Source: Allocoprobacillus sp002160865 (lineage in GTDB: Bacteria; Bacillota_I; Bacilli_A; Erysipelotrichales; Coprobacillaceae). From it: a DNA stretch of 64,000 bases. Below are positions 36,563 through 45,839 of this stretch, piece by piece (the stretch's first letter is position 1; each line of letters starts with the position of its first letter). The DNA is taken from positions 434,001-498,000 of the forward strand of contig NZ_AP031415.1 in NCBI RefSeq assembly GCF_042850985.1, in the 5' to 3' direction. The notes under the pieces were generated by a model that was given only the letters and a program-made list of their open reading frames with translations, was not told the DNA's origin and searched no databases. A program made the position numbers and the translations under genes.

Positions 36563-37458
36563 AAAAGAAACTTGCAGTTACAACTGCTTTAGCTTCAACT
36601 TTAACAGCGTCAACATTGACAGCCAGTTTAGCACTTGCAAATCAGTTTGCCAAAAAAGTTTTATATCGTGAACATTTGAATAAAGAGGATCAAGGTAACT
36701 GGTATGAAAAACTTCATGCTCAAAAGATTAAGATTCAAAATCATAAAGGTTTGTATCTTCAGGGTTATCTGATAGAAAAGCCTGAAGCAAAAAGAACGAT
36801 TGTCTGTTTACATGAGTTGATGGCTTCTGCCAAGTCTTTGGAAAAAACAGTGAATTATCTGGAAAGTATTTTTAAAGATGATCATATTTTAATGATTGAT
36901 GCTCATGCTCATGGATTAAGTGATGGTTATATTCGAGGTTTTGGTTATCGTGATGTTTTTGACTTGATGTATTTTAATACGTATTTATTACAGAAATACG
37001 GAGAAAATCATCGTTTGATTATGTATGGTAAAGGAATGGGAGCCAATACGATTTTAAATGCTTCTGGATTAGGTAAACTTAAGAATGTAGATTTGATTAT
37101 AAGTGAAGGAGCTTATGATCATGTTTACCACTATCTGACAAAGAAATGTCAAAGAGAGATGAAAGTACCACAATATTTGGCAGGTAGAGTGATTAGAAAA
37201 GTGATGAAAAATGAATTAAAAATAGATATTAAAAAAATGGATACAGTGGAATTGGTTAAGAAAAATCAGATTCCAACAGTTTATGTTCATTCTAAAAATG
37301 ATAAGGATGTTCCATTTCAAATGGTTTTTCCATTGTATAATCATGATGCTTCCAACAAATTGTTATTTCCAATTAAAGAAGAACATCTCTATGATTTAAA
37401 AGATAAACAGGATTCCTATTCATTATCTCTAATTGAGTTTATGAATGAGAATATATAA
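36559..37458 (+). CDS. membrane-anchored alpha/beta-hydrolase-like protein lacking the nucleophile serine
   Basis: 299 residues. Residues 1-30 (KKKLAVTTALASTLTASTLTASLALA) look like a signal sequence or anchor. The rest is an alpha/beta hydrolase: VCLHELMASAKS oxyanion region, MIDAHAHGLSDG, the elbow MYGKGMGAN, the acid region YVHSKNDKDVP and a late EEHLYDL histidine. At the elbow the usual GxSxG reads GKGMG, with Gly159 where the nucleophile Ser should be. The acid and His candidates remain. It may be a non-catalytic or altered member. The gene ends the three-gene operon and overlaps the preceding one by 4 bp. Confidence 0.75.
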   Translation: MKKKLAVTTALASTLTASTLTASLALANQFAKKVLYREHLNKEDQGNWYEKLHAQKIKIQNHKGLYLQGYLIEKPEAKRTIVCLHELMASAKSLEKTVNYLESIFKDDHILMIDAHAHGLSDGYIRGFGYRDVFDLMYFNTYLLQKYGENHRLIMYGKGMGANTILNASGLGKLKNVDLIISEGAYDHVYHYLTKKCQREMKVPQYLAGRVIRKVMKNELKIDIKKMDTVELVKKNQIPTVYVHSKNDKDVPFQMVFPLYNHDASNKLLFPIKEEHLYDLKDKQDSYSLSLIEFMNENI

Positions 37459-37474
37459 AAAGAGGAGGGCTTAT

Positions 37475-38923
37475 ATGTATTTTGAAAAATCAAAAGGTTT
37501 CCCTAAAGATTTCTTATGGGGAAGTGCATCTGCTGCTTATCAAGTAGAAGGTGGATGGGACGCTGATGGTAAAGGTGTTTCCAACTGGGATAAGTTTGTA
37601 AGAATTCCCGGTAAAACTTTTAAGGCAACAACAGGTGATAAAGCTGTTGACCACTATCATCGTTACAAGGAAGATGTCAAATTAATGGCAGAAATGGGAT
37701 TAAAAACGTATCGTTTCTCTATTGCCTGGACAAGAATCTATCCTAATGGAAATGGTGAAGTGAATGAAGCTGGGCTTCAATTCTATGATAATTTAATTAA
37801 TGAATTATTAAAATATGGTATTGAACCAATGGTAACAGTTTATCATTGGGATATGCCTCAAGCTTTAGAAGATCAATATCATGGATGGGAAAGTCGTCAG
37901 ATTGTTGATGATTATGTAAACTATGCAACAACACTTTTCAAAAGATATGGAGATCGTGTTAAATATTGGATTACAATGAACGAACAAAATATCTTTACAT
38001 CATTTGGATGGTTAAAAGGAATGCATCCACCAGGAAAAGAAAATGATATGAAAACATTCTATCAGGTTAACCATCATGCCAATATGGCACATGCAAAGAC
38101 AGTTTTGGCTTTAAAAGAAATGTATCCTGACGCCAAAGTTGGTGCTTCATTTGCTTATAGTCCATGTTATGCATATGATAGAAAACCTGAAAATGCGATG
38201 GCTAAAGCTGATTATGATGATTTACAAAATTATTGGTGGATGGATGTTTATGCTTATGGTCGTTATCCAAGAAGTGCTTGGGCATATTTAGAAAGTCAAG
38301 GAGTCACTCCACAAATGGAAGATGGCGATGAAGACATTTTGAAAAAAGCTGCTGCATTAGTTGACTTTATGGGTGTGAATTATTATCAGACATGTGTTGC
38401 TGAATATAATGATATCAATGGTGTTGGTATGACGAATACAATGAACAACACAGGTGAAAAAGGAACAGCTCAAGTTCAAGGTGTACCAGGATTATATAAG
38501 AATCCGGCAAATGATTTCTTGCCAACAACTGACTGGGATTGGACAATAGATCCAATGGGAATCAGAATGTGCTGTCGTGATATTACTTCACGTTATGATT
38601 TACCTGTTGTTATTTCTGAAAATGGTTTAGGAGCTTTTGATAAGGTTGAAGATGGACAGGTTCATGATCCATATCGTATTGCTTATTTAAAAGCACATAT
38701 TGAAGAATTAAAGAAAGCTATTGATGATGGATGTCGAGTTTTGGCTTATTGTACATGGTCATATACAGATTTATTAAGCTGGTTAAATGGATATCAGAAA
38801 CGTTATGGATTTGTATATGTTGATAGAGAAGAAGATGAAAATTCTGGAACATTGAATAGAATTCCAAAGGATTCTTATTATTGGTATAAAAAAGTCATCG
38901 AAACAAACGGTGAAGAATTATAG
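37475..38923 (+). CDS. GH1 glycosidase (6-phospho-beta-glucosidase/beta-glucosidase)
   Basis: 482 residues of glycoside hydrolase family 1: FPKDFLWGSASAAYQVEGG at the start, acid/base Glu in WITMNEQN and nucleophile Glu in PVVISENGLGA. The late LLSWLNGYQKRYGFVYVD loop keeps the Ser, Lys and Tyr used to hold phosphate in 6-phospho enzymes, so a phosphorylated substrate from a PTS is likely but not certain. ATG 37475 follows AGAGGAGGG. No PTS genes lie in the window. The enzyme is cytoplasmic. Confidence 0.88.
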   Translation: MYFEKSKGFPKDFLWGSASAAYQVEGGWDADGKGVSNWDKFVRIPGKTFKATTGDKAVDHYHRYKEDVKLMAEMGLKTYRFSIAWTRIYPNGNGEVNEAGLQFYDNLINELLKYGIEPMVTVYHWDMPQALEDQYHGWESRQIVDDYVNYATTLFKRYGDRVKYWITMNEQNIFTSFGWLKGMHPPGKENDMKTFYQVNHHANMAHAKTVLALKEMYPDAKVGASFAYSPCYAYDRKPENAMAKADYDDLQNYWWMDVYAYGRYPRSAWAYLESQGVTPQMEDGDEDILKKAAALVDFMGVNYYQTCVAEYNDINGVGMTNTMNNTGEKGTAQVQGVPGLYKNPANDFLPTTDWDWTIDPMGIRMCCRDITSRYDLPVVISENGLGAFDKVEDGQVHDPYRIAYLKAHIEELKKAIDDGCRVLAYCTWSYTDLLSWLNGYQKRYGFVYVDREEDENSGTLNRIPKDSYYWYKKVIETNGEEL

Positions 38924-38929
38924 GATGAA

Positions 38930-38967
38930 GAAGGTATATATCATTTCATGATACATACCTTTTTTTA
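38930..38967 (+). terminator. rho-independent terminator
   Basis: AAGGTAT-TATCAT pairs with ATGATA-ATACCTT, with a 3-base loop, followed by a run of seven T. Confidence 0.85.
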
Positions 38968-38997
38968 ACCACTTACTTCATCATATAGACCACTTAG
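38968..38997 (+). promoter_or_regulatory. LytTR-type direct repeat operator
   Basis: ACCACTTAC (38968-38976) and ACCACTTAG (38989-38997) are separated by 12 bp, a period of 21 bp or two helical turns. This is the spacing of AgrA/LytTR binding sites. The site lies 63 bp before a LytTR-domain gene, so autoregulation is likely. Confidence 0.65.
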
Positions 38998-39059
38998 GTG
39001 ATAGCTATTTACTTTTCCTTTCATGATGTTTATATTAAAGATGTCGAAGGAGATTAATT

Positions 39060-39515
39060 ATGAAAGTCAAAATAGAAATGGATGAAAGTTTAGAAGATAT
39101 TGAAGTGGTTATCAAGACACCGGTTATGAATGAAAGAGTTCAGCAAGTCCAAGCAACATTATTTGATTTTTCTAAAAAACAGGCAGTTATTGTTTTTTAT
39201 AAGGGTTCTGTTGAATATTATTTATCGTTGAATGATATATTGTTTTTTGAAACAGATGAAAAGAATGTTCGTGCGCATACCTGTGATGATCTATATCAAG
39301 TAAAATATAAATTATATGAACTTGAAGAAATATTACCTGGTCATTTCATGAGAGTTTCTAAATCCACGATTTTAAATCTTCAAAAGATTTATGCACTTCA
39401 TAAAACAATATCAAGTCCATGTCTGATAGAATTTGCGAATACTTCCAAACAAGTCTATGTATCAAGACATTATTACAGACCACTTCGATCAAGATTAGAG
39501 GAAAAGAGGTTATAA
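39060..39515 (+). CDS. LytTR-domain transcriptional regulator without receiver domain
   Basis: 151 residues. The C-terminal 100 match the LytTR DNA-binding domain (YYLSLNDILFFETDEKNVRAHT, YKLYELEEILPGHFMRVSKSTILNL, SRHYYRPLRSRL). The N-terminal 45 residues form a small beta domain, MKVKIEMDESLEDIEVVI, as in the stand-alone LytTR regulators paired with membrane proteins. GAAGGAGA precedes the ATG and the next gene starts 1 bp after the stop. Such pairs usually autoregulate, with the membrane protein holding the regulator inactive. Confidence 0.88.
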   Translation: MKVKIEMDESLEDIEVVIKTPVMNERVQQVQATLFDFSKKQAVIVFYKGSVEYYLSLNDILFFETDEKNVRAHTCDDLYQVKYKLYELEEILPGHFMRVSKSTILNLQKIYALHKTISSPCLIEFANTSKQVYVSRHYYRPLRSRLEEKRL

Positions 39516-39516
39516 A

Positions 39517-40200
39517 ATGAAAAAGAATAGAATATTTTGGGGTGTATTATTCATCGCTTTAGCAGTTTTTTTAATTATTTCACAATTAGGTATTTTAGAT
39601 ATTCATATAAGTATTTGGACATTGATATTGACAATCTTCTTTGGTGTATCTGCTTTTTGGAGTTTGTTTCATAAAGAAGTCACTGGTTTCTTATTTTCTA
39701 TTGCTTTTCTTATTATTATTTATGATAAGCCTTTAGGATTAGAAGCCATTACACCATGGACAGTTCTTTTAGCTGCATTATTAGCAAGTATAGGATGGCA
39801 TTTCTTATTTCCCTCATCAAAGAAACATTCACGTCATTTTCAAAATATAAATCAAAAGACAATGCAGGAAACAAATATATCCATTGAAGAAAATATGAGT
39901 AGCTGTATTCGTTATATTGATTCTCAAGAGATTGAAAATGTAAGTATAACAAATCGTGCTGGGGTAGTTAAAGTTTATTTTCATCAAGCTGATATGAAGT
40001 ATCAAAACATTGATTTTCATTTGTATGTGACTTGTGGAATGTTGGAATTATATATTCCCCGTACATGGAAAGTGATAGATGACACTGATAATTTATTTTC
40101 TCATGTTTCAATTGAAGAAATGAATAGTGATTTGATTGAACATTGTATCACATTAAAAGGGAAAGTTCATTTTTCAGAAATTAAGATCTCTTATTTATAG
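39517..40200 (+). CDS. LiaF-like membrane protein paired with the LytTR regulator
   Basis: 227 residues: four hydrophobic helices in residues 5-95 (IFWGVLFIALAVFLIISQLGI split over the first, then ILTIFFGVSAFWSLF, GFLFSIAFLIIIYD, WTVLLAALLASIGW) followed by a cytoplasmic beta-rich domain of about 120 residues, like the C-terminal part of LiaF/YvqF. It probably inhibits or senses for the adjacent LytTR protein at the membrane. Start spacing of 1 bp and the GAAAAGAGG site show coupling. Confidence 0.75.
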   Translation: MKKNRIFWGVLFIALAVFLIISQLGILDIHISIWTLILTIFFGVSAFWSLFHKEVTGFLFSIAFLIIIYDKPLGLEAITPWTVLLAALLASIGWHFLFPSSKKHSRHFQNINQKTMQETNISIEENMSSCIRYIDSQEIENVSITNRAGVVKVYFHQADMKYQNIDFHLYVTCGMLELYIPRTWKVIDDTDNLFSHVSIEEMNSDLIEHCITLKGKVHFSEIKISYL

Positions 40201-40462
40201 CTATAATTTTGGTACATACCTTTTTATCTTATGTTTTTGCATGGTTATTTTTAAAATTAAACACACCAACTTGGTTATTGGAATGAATCGAAAGTGAAAA
40301 ACTTTGAAGAAAGACAGACAATAAGAGAAAGTATATTATCAAATATTCATTTTAAGAATACATTGAAACATAAATAGCTATATGTTAATATAACCAAAAT
40401 AAGTATTTGGAGATAGTATGAAAATAAGGATGTTTGATGATGAAGAATAAATAGGAGAATAT
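40201..40462. other. non-coding stretch before the broken permease gene
   Basis: About 260 bp without a supported gene. All frames carry stops. Short translated pieces do not match anything I recognise, and no clear bacteriocin precursor could be read. AGGAG (40453-40457) is the ribosome site of the following pseudogene. Confidence 0.5.
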
Positions 40463-42468
40463 ATGAAAAAAACATAAAGAATTTTATTTGTGAATTATGC
40501 AGTCGTTTTATTTATTCCTCAGTTTGCACAAGCAGGAATCAAAGATTTTCAAAATAAAGTTTATGCAGAAAATCAACTGGATCATGTCATGACAATTCAA
40601 ATTGATCAAAATATTAAAACAAAAAATTCTCAAGATGTTTTAGACGATATTAAGGATGTTATGAATGAATATCATTCTAGCATCTTTTTTACTAAGAAAG
40701 ATTATAACCATTATTATAAGTATATTTATACAAATGATAATGATTATTTTGATGTTTTGGGAATAAAAGAATATCAATCTGTTGAACTTTTACAATATCA
40801 ATATCAATTAGATATCTATCCATTAGATCAAATAATAGAAAATGATTCATTTAATGGAGAAGCCAGAATTGTTTCTCATCAAGATAATACAAAGCAAATT
40901 AAAGAATCATTAGAGAAAGTTTTAGATATAGATATCAATACTGTAAGTCATGATAATAGTTCAATAGATTCTATGCCTTTTGTTATAATGGTTATCTTTG
41001 CATTTACGGTTTTATTATTACTTATCATTATTTATGATCAGTATCAAAAATATAAACTTTTTTCTATAAAAAAGCTTCATGGTTATTCCCATGGTGATAT
41101 TTGATTAGATGAAATTAGTCATATTTTAATAGATTATAGTTGTATTCTCTTTCCCTGTTATACAATATTAAGTCTGATAATGACACAAAAATTCAATAGT
41201 GATGTTATTCATTTTATTTTATCTGGTTATCAAACAATTATTATTTCTATGGTTTTAATTTTTGTCTTTTCAACATTCGTTATTCTTGTTTTTAGTCGTG
41301 TCAAAGTTATCGATTATTTAAAAGGAAAACATATTTCTCATACATTTTTATATTTTAATCAGTTTATATTGTTTCTTTTAATCACAATAGGTATCTTTTT
41401 ATCATTGAGTGCAACAAATTATGTAGAATCAATTCTTTCAAGAATGAATAATACAATACAATGGGAAACAACAAAGGATTATTATATTATACCAGCCATT
41501 CAACAAACCGAAGATGGAGATACTATTGCCCAGTCAACATGGCTTAAAAATACAAAGAAGGCATTTATAGAACTTAATCGTCATGAGGCAATATATGCCG
41601 ATTTTAATGATTTTATCAATGATGGAAGCATTGAGGAAGGTTATTATTATCAAGGAGCAGTTGCCTATGTGAATAATGAGTATTTAAATGTCAATAACAT
41701 TGTAGAGGCTCAAGAGAAGCTCATACAGATAGATGAAAAAGAAGAAAGACAGGTTTTATTAATTCCTGATGATCATATGTATGATGAAAAAAAGTTATCA
41801 GATGATGTGAAGAATATAGGTTATCAGAAAAATGATGATGTGATCTTTGTATATTATAAAAGTGGACAAGGCTTCTTTAGTTATAATTCTAAAGTCATTA
41901 ATCAGCATACAAATACTTTAGAGAATATTGTATTATCAGTACGTACAGAAAATAATGGAGATGATATTGATTATGATCGCATCATGGGATATAAGGGAAA
42001 TCCATTAAAAATAAAGGTATCACAAAAAAGGAACTCATGTCTTTACTCCAGAAATATGGGTTAGACAAGTATCCAGTACAAGTGATATCTGCCTATGATG
42101 ATATGGCTGAGTTGAATCATAATGAGATGATGGCAGCTGTTTGTCTAATCGCAACGATTGGTTTGATTCTTATTTTTGTTGGTAAAGCTGTAGAACAAGG
42201 GCTTTATTGTTTTGTGCATAAAAATAAAAAATTGATTGCAGTGAAGAAATTACACGGATTTTCTTTGTTTAAGCAATATCATCAGTATTTTATATTCAAT
42301 GTCATGATGTATGTTTTGATTGCAAGAATATTTATGGGATTACAATATCATATGGGTATGGTGATATTCCTTATCGGACTTATCGTCTTATTCTGGATTT
42401 TTATATTTATGAAAACAGTAATAAAATCAAAAAAATATTATATATCCTCAATTTTGAAAGGAGAATGA
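40463..42468 (+). pseudogene. bacteriocin-associated (DUF1430-like) permease, multiply broken
   Basis: The frame starts at ATG 40463 after TAGGAGA and reads MKKT, stop (40475), RILFVNYAVVLFIPQFAQAG. A TGA at 41102 interrupts it again. A frameshift in an A6 run near 42025-42032 (one extra A would give SQKKELMSLLQKYG) shifts it before the last domain. The pieces together give about 665 residues with paired membrane segments, extracytoplasmic loops and repeated KLHG motifs (SIKKLHGYSHGD, AVKKLHGFSLFK), typical of bacteriocin-associated integral membrane proteins of the DUF1430 type. The downstream ATPase is intact. A functional permease is unlikely. Confidence 0.8.
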
Positions 42469-42470
42469 TG

Positions 42471-43097
42471 ATGATTGAAATAAAAAATATAACGAAAGCT
42501 TATGATGAAAATGTCATTTTTCAAAATTATAATCTAAAAATAAAAAAAGGAAGCATGAATGCAATTGTTGGAAAAAGTGGGAGTGGTAAGACGACGCTTT
42601 TGAATATCATGGGATTATTGGAAGATAGTGATCAGGGCGATGTTTATATTGCTGGAAAACCAGTAGCTTTTCAATCACAGGATGCTGTGTTCGCTTTACG
42701 TTATCAAATATCATATCTTTTTCAAAACTTTGCATTAATAGAATCTATGAATATTATAGATAATTTAATGATTGCTTTAGAATATAAAGATTTAAAAAAG
42801 AAAGAAAAGATTCAATGTATAAAAGAAGCATTAAAACAGGTAGGATTAGAAGGTATAGAAAAACGAAAAGTCTATACATTATCTGGTGGACAACAGCAAC
42901 GTGTTGCACTCGCAAGAGTCATCATTAAAGATGCTCCTATCATATTATGTGATGAACCTACGGGTTCACTAGATAAAGACAATACACAAGATATCATCAA
43001 TATTTTAAAGGAAATGAAACAGCAAGATAAAACAGTCATTATTGTCACACATGATCAGTCCATAGCTCAACAATGTGATAGAGTGATTCAATTGTAA
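42471..43097 (+). CDS. ABC transporter ATP-binding protein, bacteriocin/LolD-like
   Basis: 209 residues in the MacB/LolD size class with Walker A GKSGSGKTT, Q-loop FQNFALIE, signature LSGGQQQR, Walker B IILCDEPTGSLD and H-loop THD. ATG 42471 has AAAGGAG at ideal spacing; ATGs at 42465 and 42468 overlap the stop of the permease. It would power the adjacent DUF1430-type permease, which is broken, so it may be an orphan or serve another permease. Confidence 0.88.
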   Translation: MIEIKNITKAYDENVIFQNYNLKIKKGSMNAIVGKSGSGKTTLLNIMGLLEDSDQGDVYIAGKPVAFQSQDAVFALRYQISYLFQNFALIESMNIIDNLMIALEYKDLKKKEKIQCIKEALKQVGLEGIEKRKVYTLSGGQQQRVALARVIIKDAPIILCDEPTGSLDKDNTQDIINILKEMKQQDKTVIIVTHDQSIAQQCDRVIQL

Positions 43098-43130
43098 TAT
43101 AGTATTTGTATTTTCCATTTTAGAGTTTAG

Positions 43131-43973
43131 CTATTTATCCAGTATCAGGGAGCTAAGCTCTTTATTTTTCCATGTCTGTTTTAAAAATTGAGCAACGCCA
43201 TCTTGATCATTGGAAGGGATGATTTGAGTAGCAATCGCTTTTAATTTTTCATGTGCATTATCTACTGCATAAGCTTCATTCGCTAATTGAAACATCTCAA
43301 TATCATTTTCTCCATCTCCAAAAACAACAAGACGATCATAATGATAAATATGTTTTAATTGTTCAATAGCATGTGCTTTAGATGTTCCTTGAGGCATAAT
43401 TTCAAGCCATTGTTGATTTGTATAAATATCTTTTTGGAATAAACAATGATATTGTTTTTGATAGTATGCATAAAACGGTTTGAGCTTATCTGTTTCATCA
43501 ATCAATGTGACATAAAAAATTTGACCAACATAAAAGTCTTTGGGATGATGGATGATCCTGATGCGTGGATCACCTTTTCTAGACTCGATAAACTCAAGCA
43601 TTCCAGGTGTGCACTTTTCTGGAATAAAAGAAAATTTTTCTTCACCGTCAATAAACGCATAGACAATCGGATAAAGATGATTGTTTAAAAAAGGATCTAA
43701 AAGCAGATGAATATCTTCCTGGAAACAATGTGATAATAAGATCTCACCTGATACATTATCTCGAATACAGGCACCATTATAAACAATTAAAGGAAAAGGC
43801 GCCTGTAATCCTTGTGTGACTTTCTTAGCTGTCTGATAAGATCTGGCTGTTGCATAAGAAAATAACATACCCTCATCAACAAGTTGATTAATCGTTTCAA
43901 TCGTATAAGTTGATAGTGTTTGATTTGAGTTTAATAAAGTTCCATCTAAATCAGATACATAAAGTGTTGTCAT
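43131..43973 (-). CDS. Cof-type HAD phosphatase
   Basis: 280 residues with SDLDGTLLNSNQTLS (nucleophile Asp), SYATARSY (motif II), and VVFGDGENDIEMF (motif IV), a class-IIB HAD enzyme. It is similar in type to the gene at 4947 but not a close copy. It probably acts on sugar phosphates or flavin-type phosphates; the substrate is unknown. GAGGTGATT precedes the ATG. Confidence 0.85.
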   Translation of the reverse strand: MTTLYVSDLDGTLLNSNQTLSTYTIETINQLVDEGMLFSYATARSYQTAKKVTQGLQAPFPLIVYNGACIRDNVSGEILLSHCFQEDIHLLLDPFLNNHLYPIVYAFIDGEEKFSFIPEKCTPGMLEFIESRKGDPRIRIIHHPKDFYVGQIFYVTLIDETDKLKPFYAYYQKQYHCLFQKDIYTNQQWLEIMPQGTSKAHAIEQLKHIYHYDRLVVFGDGENDIEMFQLANEAYAVDNAHEKLKAIATQIIPSNDQDGVAQFLKQTWKNKELSSLILDK

Positions 43974-44072
43974 GAAAAATCACCTCTATAAATAGTTTAA
44001 TGAATATATTCATGATGAACAAGTATTTTTATAAAAATATGGTATAATGACAAAGTAAAGAGAGGTTTTATC

Positions 44073-44546
44073 ATGAATGTAAAAATACGTACTATTTTGA
44101 TGAATGCGATGCTTACCTGTATATATGCAGTGCTGACTTTCATATGTGCTCCTTTTTCTTATGGGGCTATCCAATTTCGCTTAGCAGAAATACTAATGTT
44201 TCTTGCTTTTTATAATCGACGTTTCATACCCGGATTAGTGATTGGTTGTCTTTTGGCTAATGCCTTTTCTCCAATGGGTATTTATGATGTTATATTTGGC
44301 ACATCAGCAACTTTATTGACATGTTTATCCTTTACAAGGATACCACACTTATGGATGGGTGTTTGTTTAGGGGCATTGTTTAATGGTATCATTGTTGGGG
44401 CAGAACTTTATTTTCTTTTCAATTTACCATTTCTATTAAATGCAGGATATGTATTTATTGGTGAAGCTATTGTATTAATAATAGGTGCAGGTGTTTTTAA
44501 AGTTCTAGAGAAAAATCAAGTTTTCATGAAAATATATATGAATTAG
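44073..44546 (+). CDS. queT: QueT-family queuosine-precursor transporter
   Basis: 157 residues with about five hydrophobic segments and the QueT pattern: MLTCIYAVLTFICAPFSYGAIQFRLAEIL, then RFIPGLVIGCLLANAFSPMGIYDVIFGTSAT. It is the membrane S component of an ECF transporter for preQ1/preQ0-type queuosine precursors. It is preceded by AGAGAGG. The leader of about 100 bp shows no full preQ1 riboswitch. ECF energising subunits are not in the window. Confidence 0.88.
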   Translation: MNVKIRTILMNAMLTCIYAVLTFICAPFSYGAIQFRLAEILMFLAFYNRRFIPGLVIGCLLANAFSPMGIYDVIFGTSATLLTCLSFTRIPHLWMGVCLGALFNGIIVGAELYFLFNLPFLLNAGYVFIGEAIVLIIGAGVFKVLEKNQVFMKIYMN

Positions 44547-44598
44547 AGCCATAAAAAGTTCATAATCATAAGGTAAACTAAATCGTGAGGTGGTTATA

Positions 44599-45741
44599 TT
44601 GAAGACATCAATAAAAATGCGTGATTTAACGCTAAAGAATATATTAATTATTTTGACTTATGGTGCGATTCTGGTTTTGGGTGTTATTTATTTTGAAGAT
44701 GTTTTTTCTTATCTAGGGAACTTGATTGGGATTATTCAGCCATTTATCATAGGATTTGTTTTAGCTTTTATTTTCAATATCCCTATGAAATTTTTAGAAA
44801 AGAAATTACCTATATCAAATGAAAAAAGAAAGAAAACTATTTCAGCTATCCTAGCCATATTATTAATTATCCTTGTTTTGGTTATTGTGATGATTGTTGT
44901 TATTCCTCAAGTTGTTGAAAATATTAGAACTCTTATAGATAATTTACCAGATATTTTTGCTCAAGCAGAAGAATGGTTGAATTATCTATTTGAAGAAATT
45001 CGTTTATCACCAGAACTTCTTGAAAAAATTAATGATTTTCAAAATCATTTTACACAGACATTTCTCTCCACTCTAACAACTTGGGTGCCTAATATTGCTT
45101 TAGGTGTTTCACACATGACATCAAGTTTAATCAATGTGTTTATGGGATTTGTGATGGCTGTTTATATGTTGTTTTCTAAAGATAAATTGATTCGACAAGT
45201 CAAAAAGTTTGCCAGAGCGATTTTTAATGAAAAACATTATCAATATATCAAAGAAGTTGTTTCTTTGACAGGGACAACATTTGAAAACTTTTTAGCTGGG
45301 CAATTAACGGAGTCTGTTATTATCGGAGTTCTCTGCTATATTGGATGTATGATTTTGGGTATTCCTTATGCCTCTATTGCAGCTATTGTGATTGGTTTTA
45401 CCAATATTATTCCTTATTTTGGACCAATTATTGGAGCTGTGATTTCTTCGGTATTAATTGTTTTTGTATCACCTGTCAAAGCTTTGATATTTCTTGTTTT
45501 TAGTACCCTATTACAACAGTTTGAATCTAACTTGATTTATCCTCATGTTGTTGGAAGTTCTGTAGGATTATCAGCTTTATGGGTATTGTTTGCTGTCAGT
45601 GTTGGTGGAGGAATGTTTGGGATACCGGGTATGGTGTTTGGATTACCGACTTTCTCTGTAATTTATGAATTACTTAGAAGATGGACAAATGAACGTTTAA
45701 AAAGAAAGCAACAAATGAAGAAAAAGGCGGAACAAATATAA
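44599..45741 (+). CDS. AI-2E family membrane protein (TqsA/YdbI-like)
   Basis: 380 residues of the AI-2E transporter family: an N-terminal helix pair with FIIGFVLAFIFNIP, a central soluble insertion, and a C-terminal group with IPYASIAAIVIGFTNIIPYFGPIIGAV and FGIPGMVFGLPTF. Roles in the family range from autoinducer export to ion antiport, so function is open. The start is probably TTG 44599, spaced 5 bp from GAGGTGG. A terminator follows. Confidence 0.85.
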   Translation: MKTSIKMRDLTLKNILIILTYGAILVLGVIYFEDVFSYLGNLIGIIQPFIIGFVLAFIFNIPMKFLEKKLPISNEKRKKTISAILAILLIILVLVIVMIVVIPQVVENIRTLIDNLPDIFAQAEEWLNYLFEEIRLSPELLEKINDFQNHFTQTFLSTLTTWVPNIALGVSHMTSSLINVFMGFVMAVYMLFSKDKLIRQVKKFARAIFNEKHYQYIKEVVSLTGTTFENFLAGQLTESVIIGVLCYIGCMILGIPYASIAAIVIGFTNIIPYFGPIIGAVISSVLIVFVSPVKALIFLVFSTLLQQFESNLIYPHVVGSSVGLSALWVLFAVSVGGGMFGIPGMVFGLPTFSVIYELLRRWTNERLKRKQQMKKKAEQI

Positions 45742-45765
45742 ATATTTGTAGAGTAGAATTTTAAT

Positions 45766-45797
45766 GGAGAAAACAAAATAATCTGTTTTCTCTTTTT
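45766..45797 (+). terminator. rho-independent terminator
   Basis: GAGAAAACA / TGTTTTCTC stem with an 8-base loop and T run. Confidence 0.85.
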
Positions 45798-45839
45798 ATT
45801 TATAGTATAATAAAAATAGTAGAAATGGAGGTATAACAA

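Noticed and set aside
44040..44072. preQ1 riboswitch before queT (AGAGAGG)
   Set aside because: AGAGG is the ribosome site; the hairpin and A-rich tail of a preQ1 aptamer are missing.
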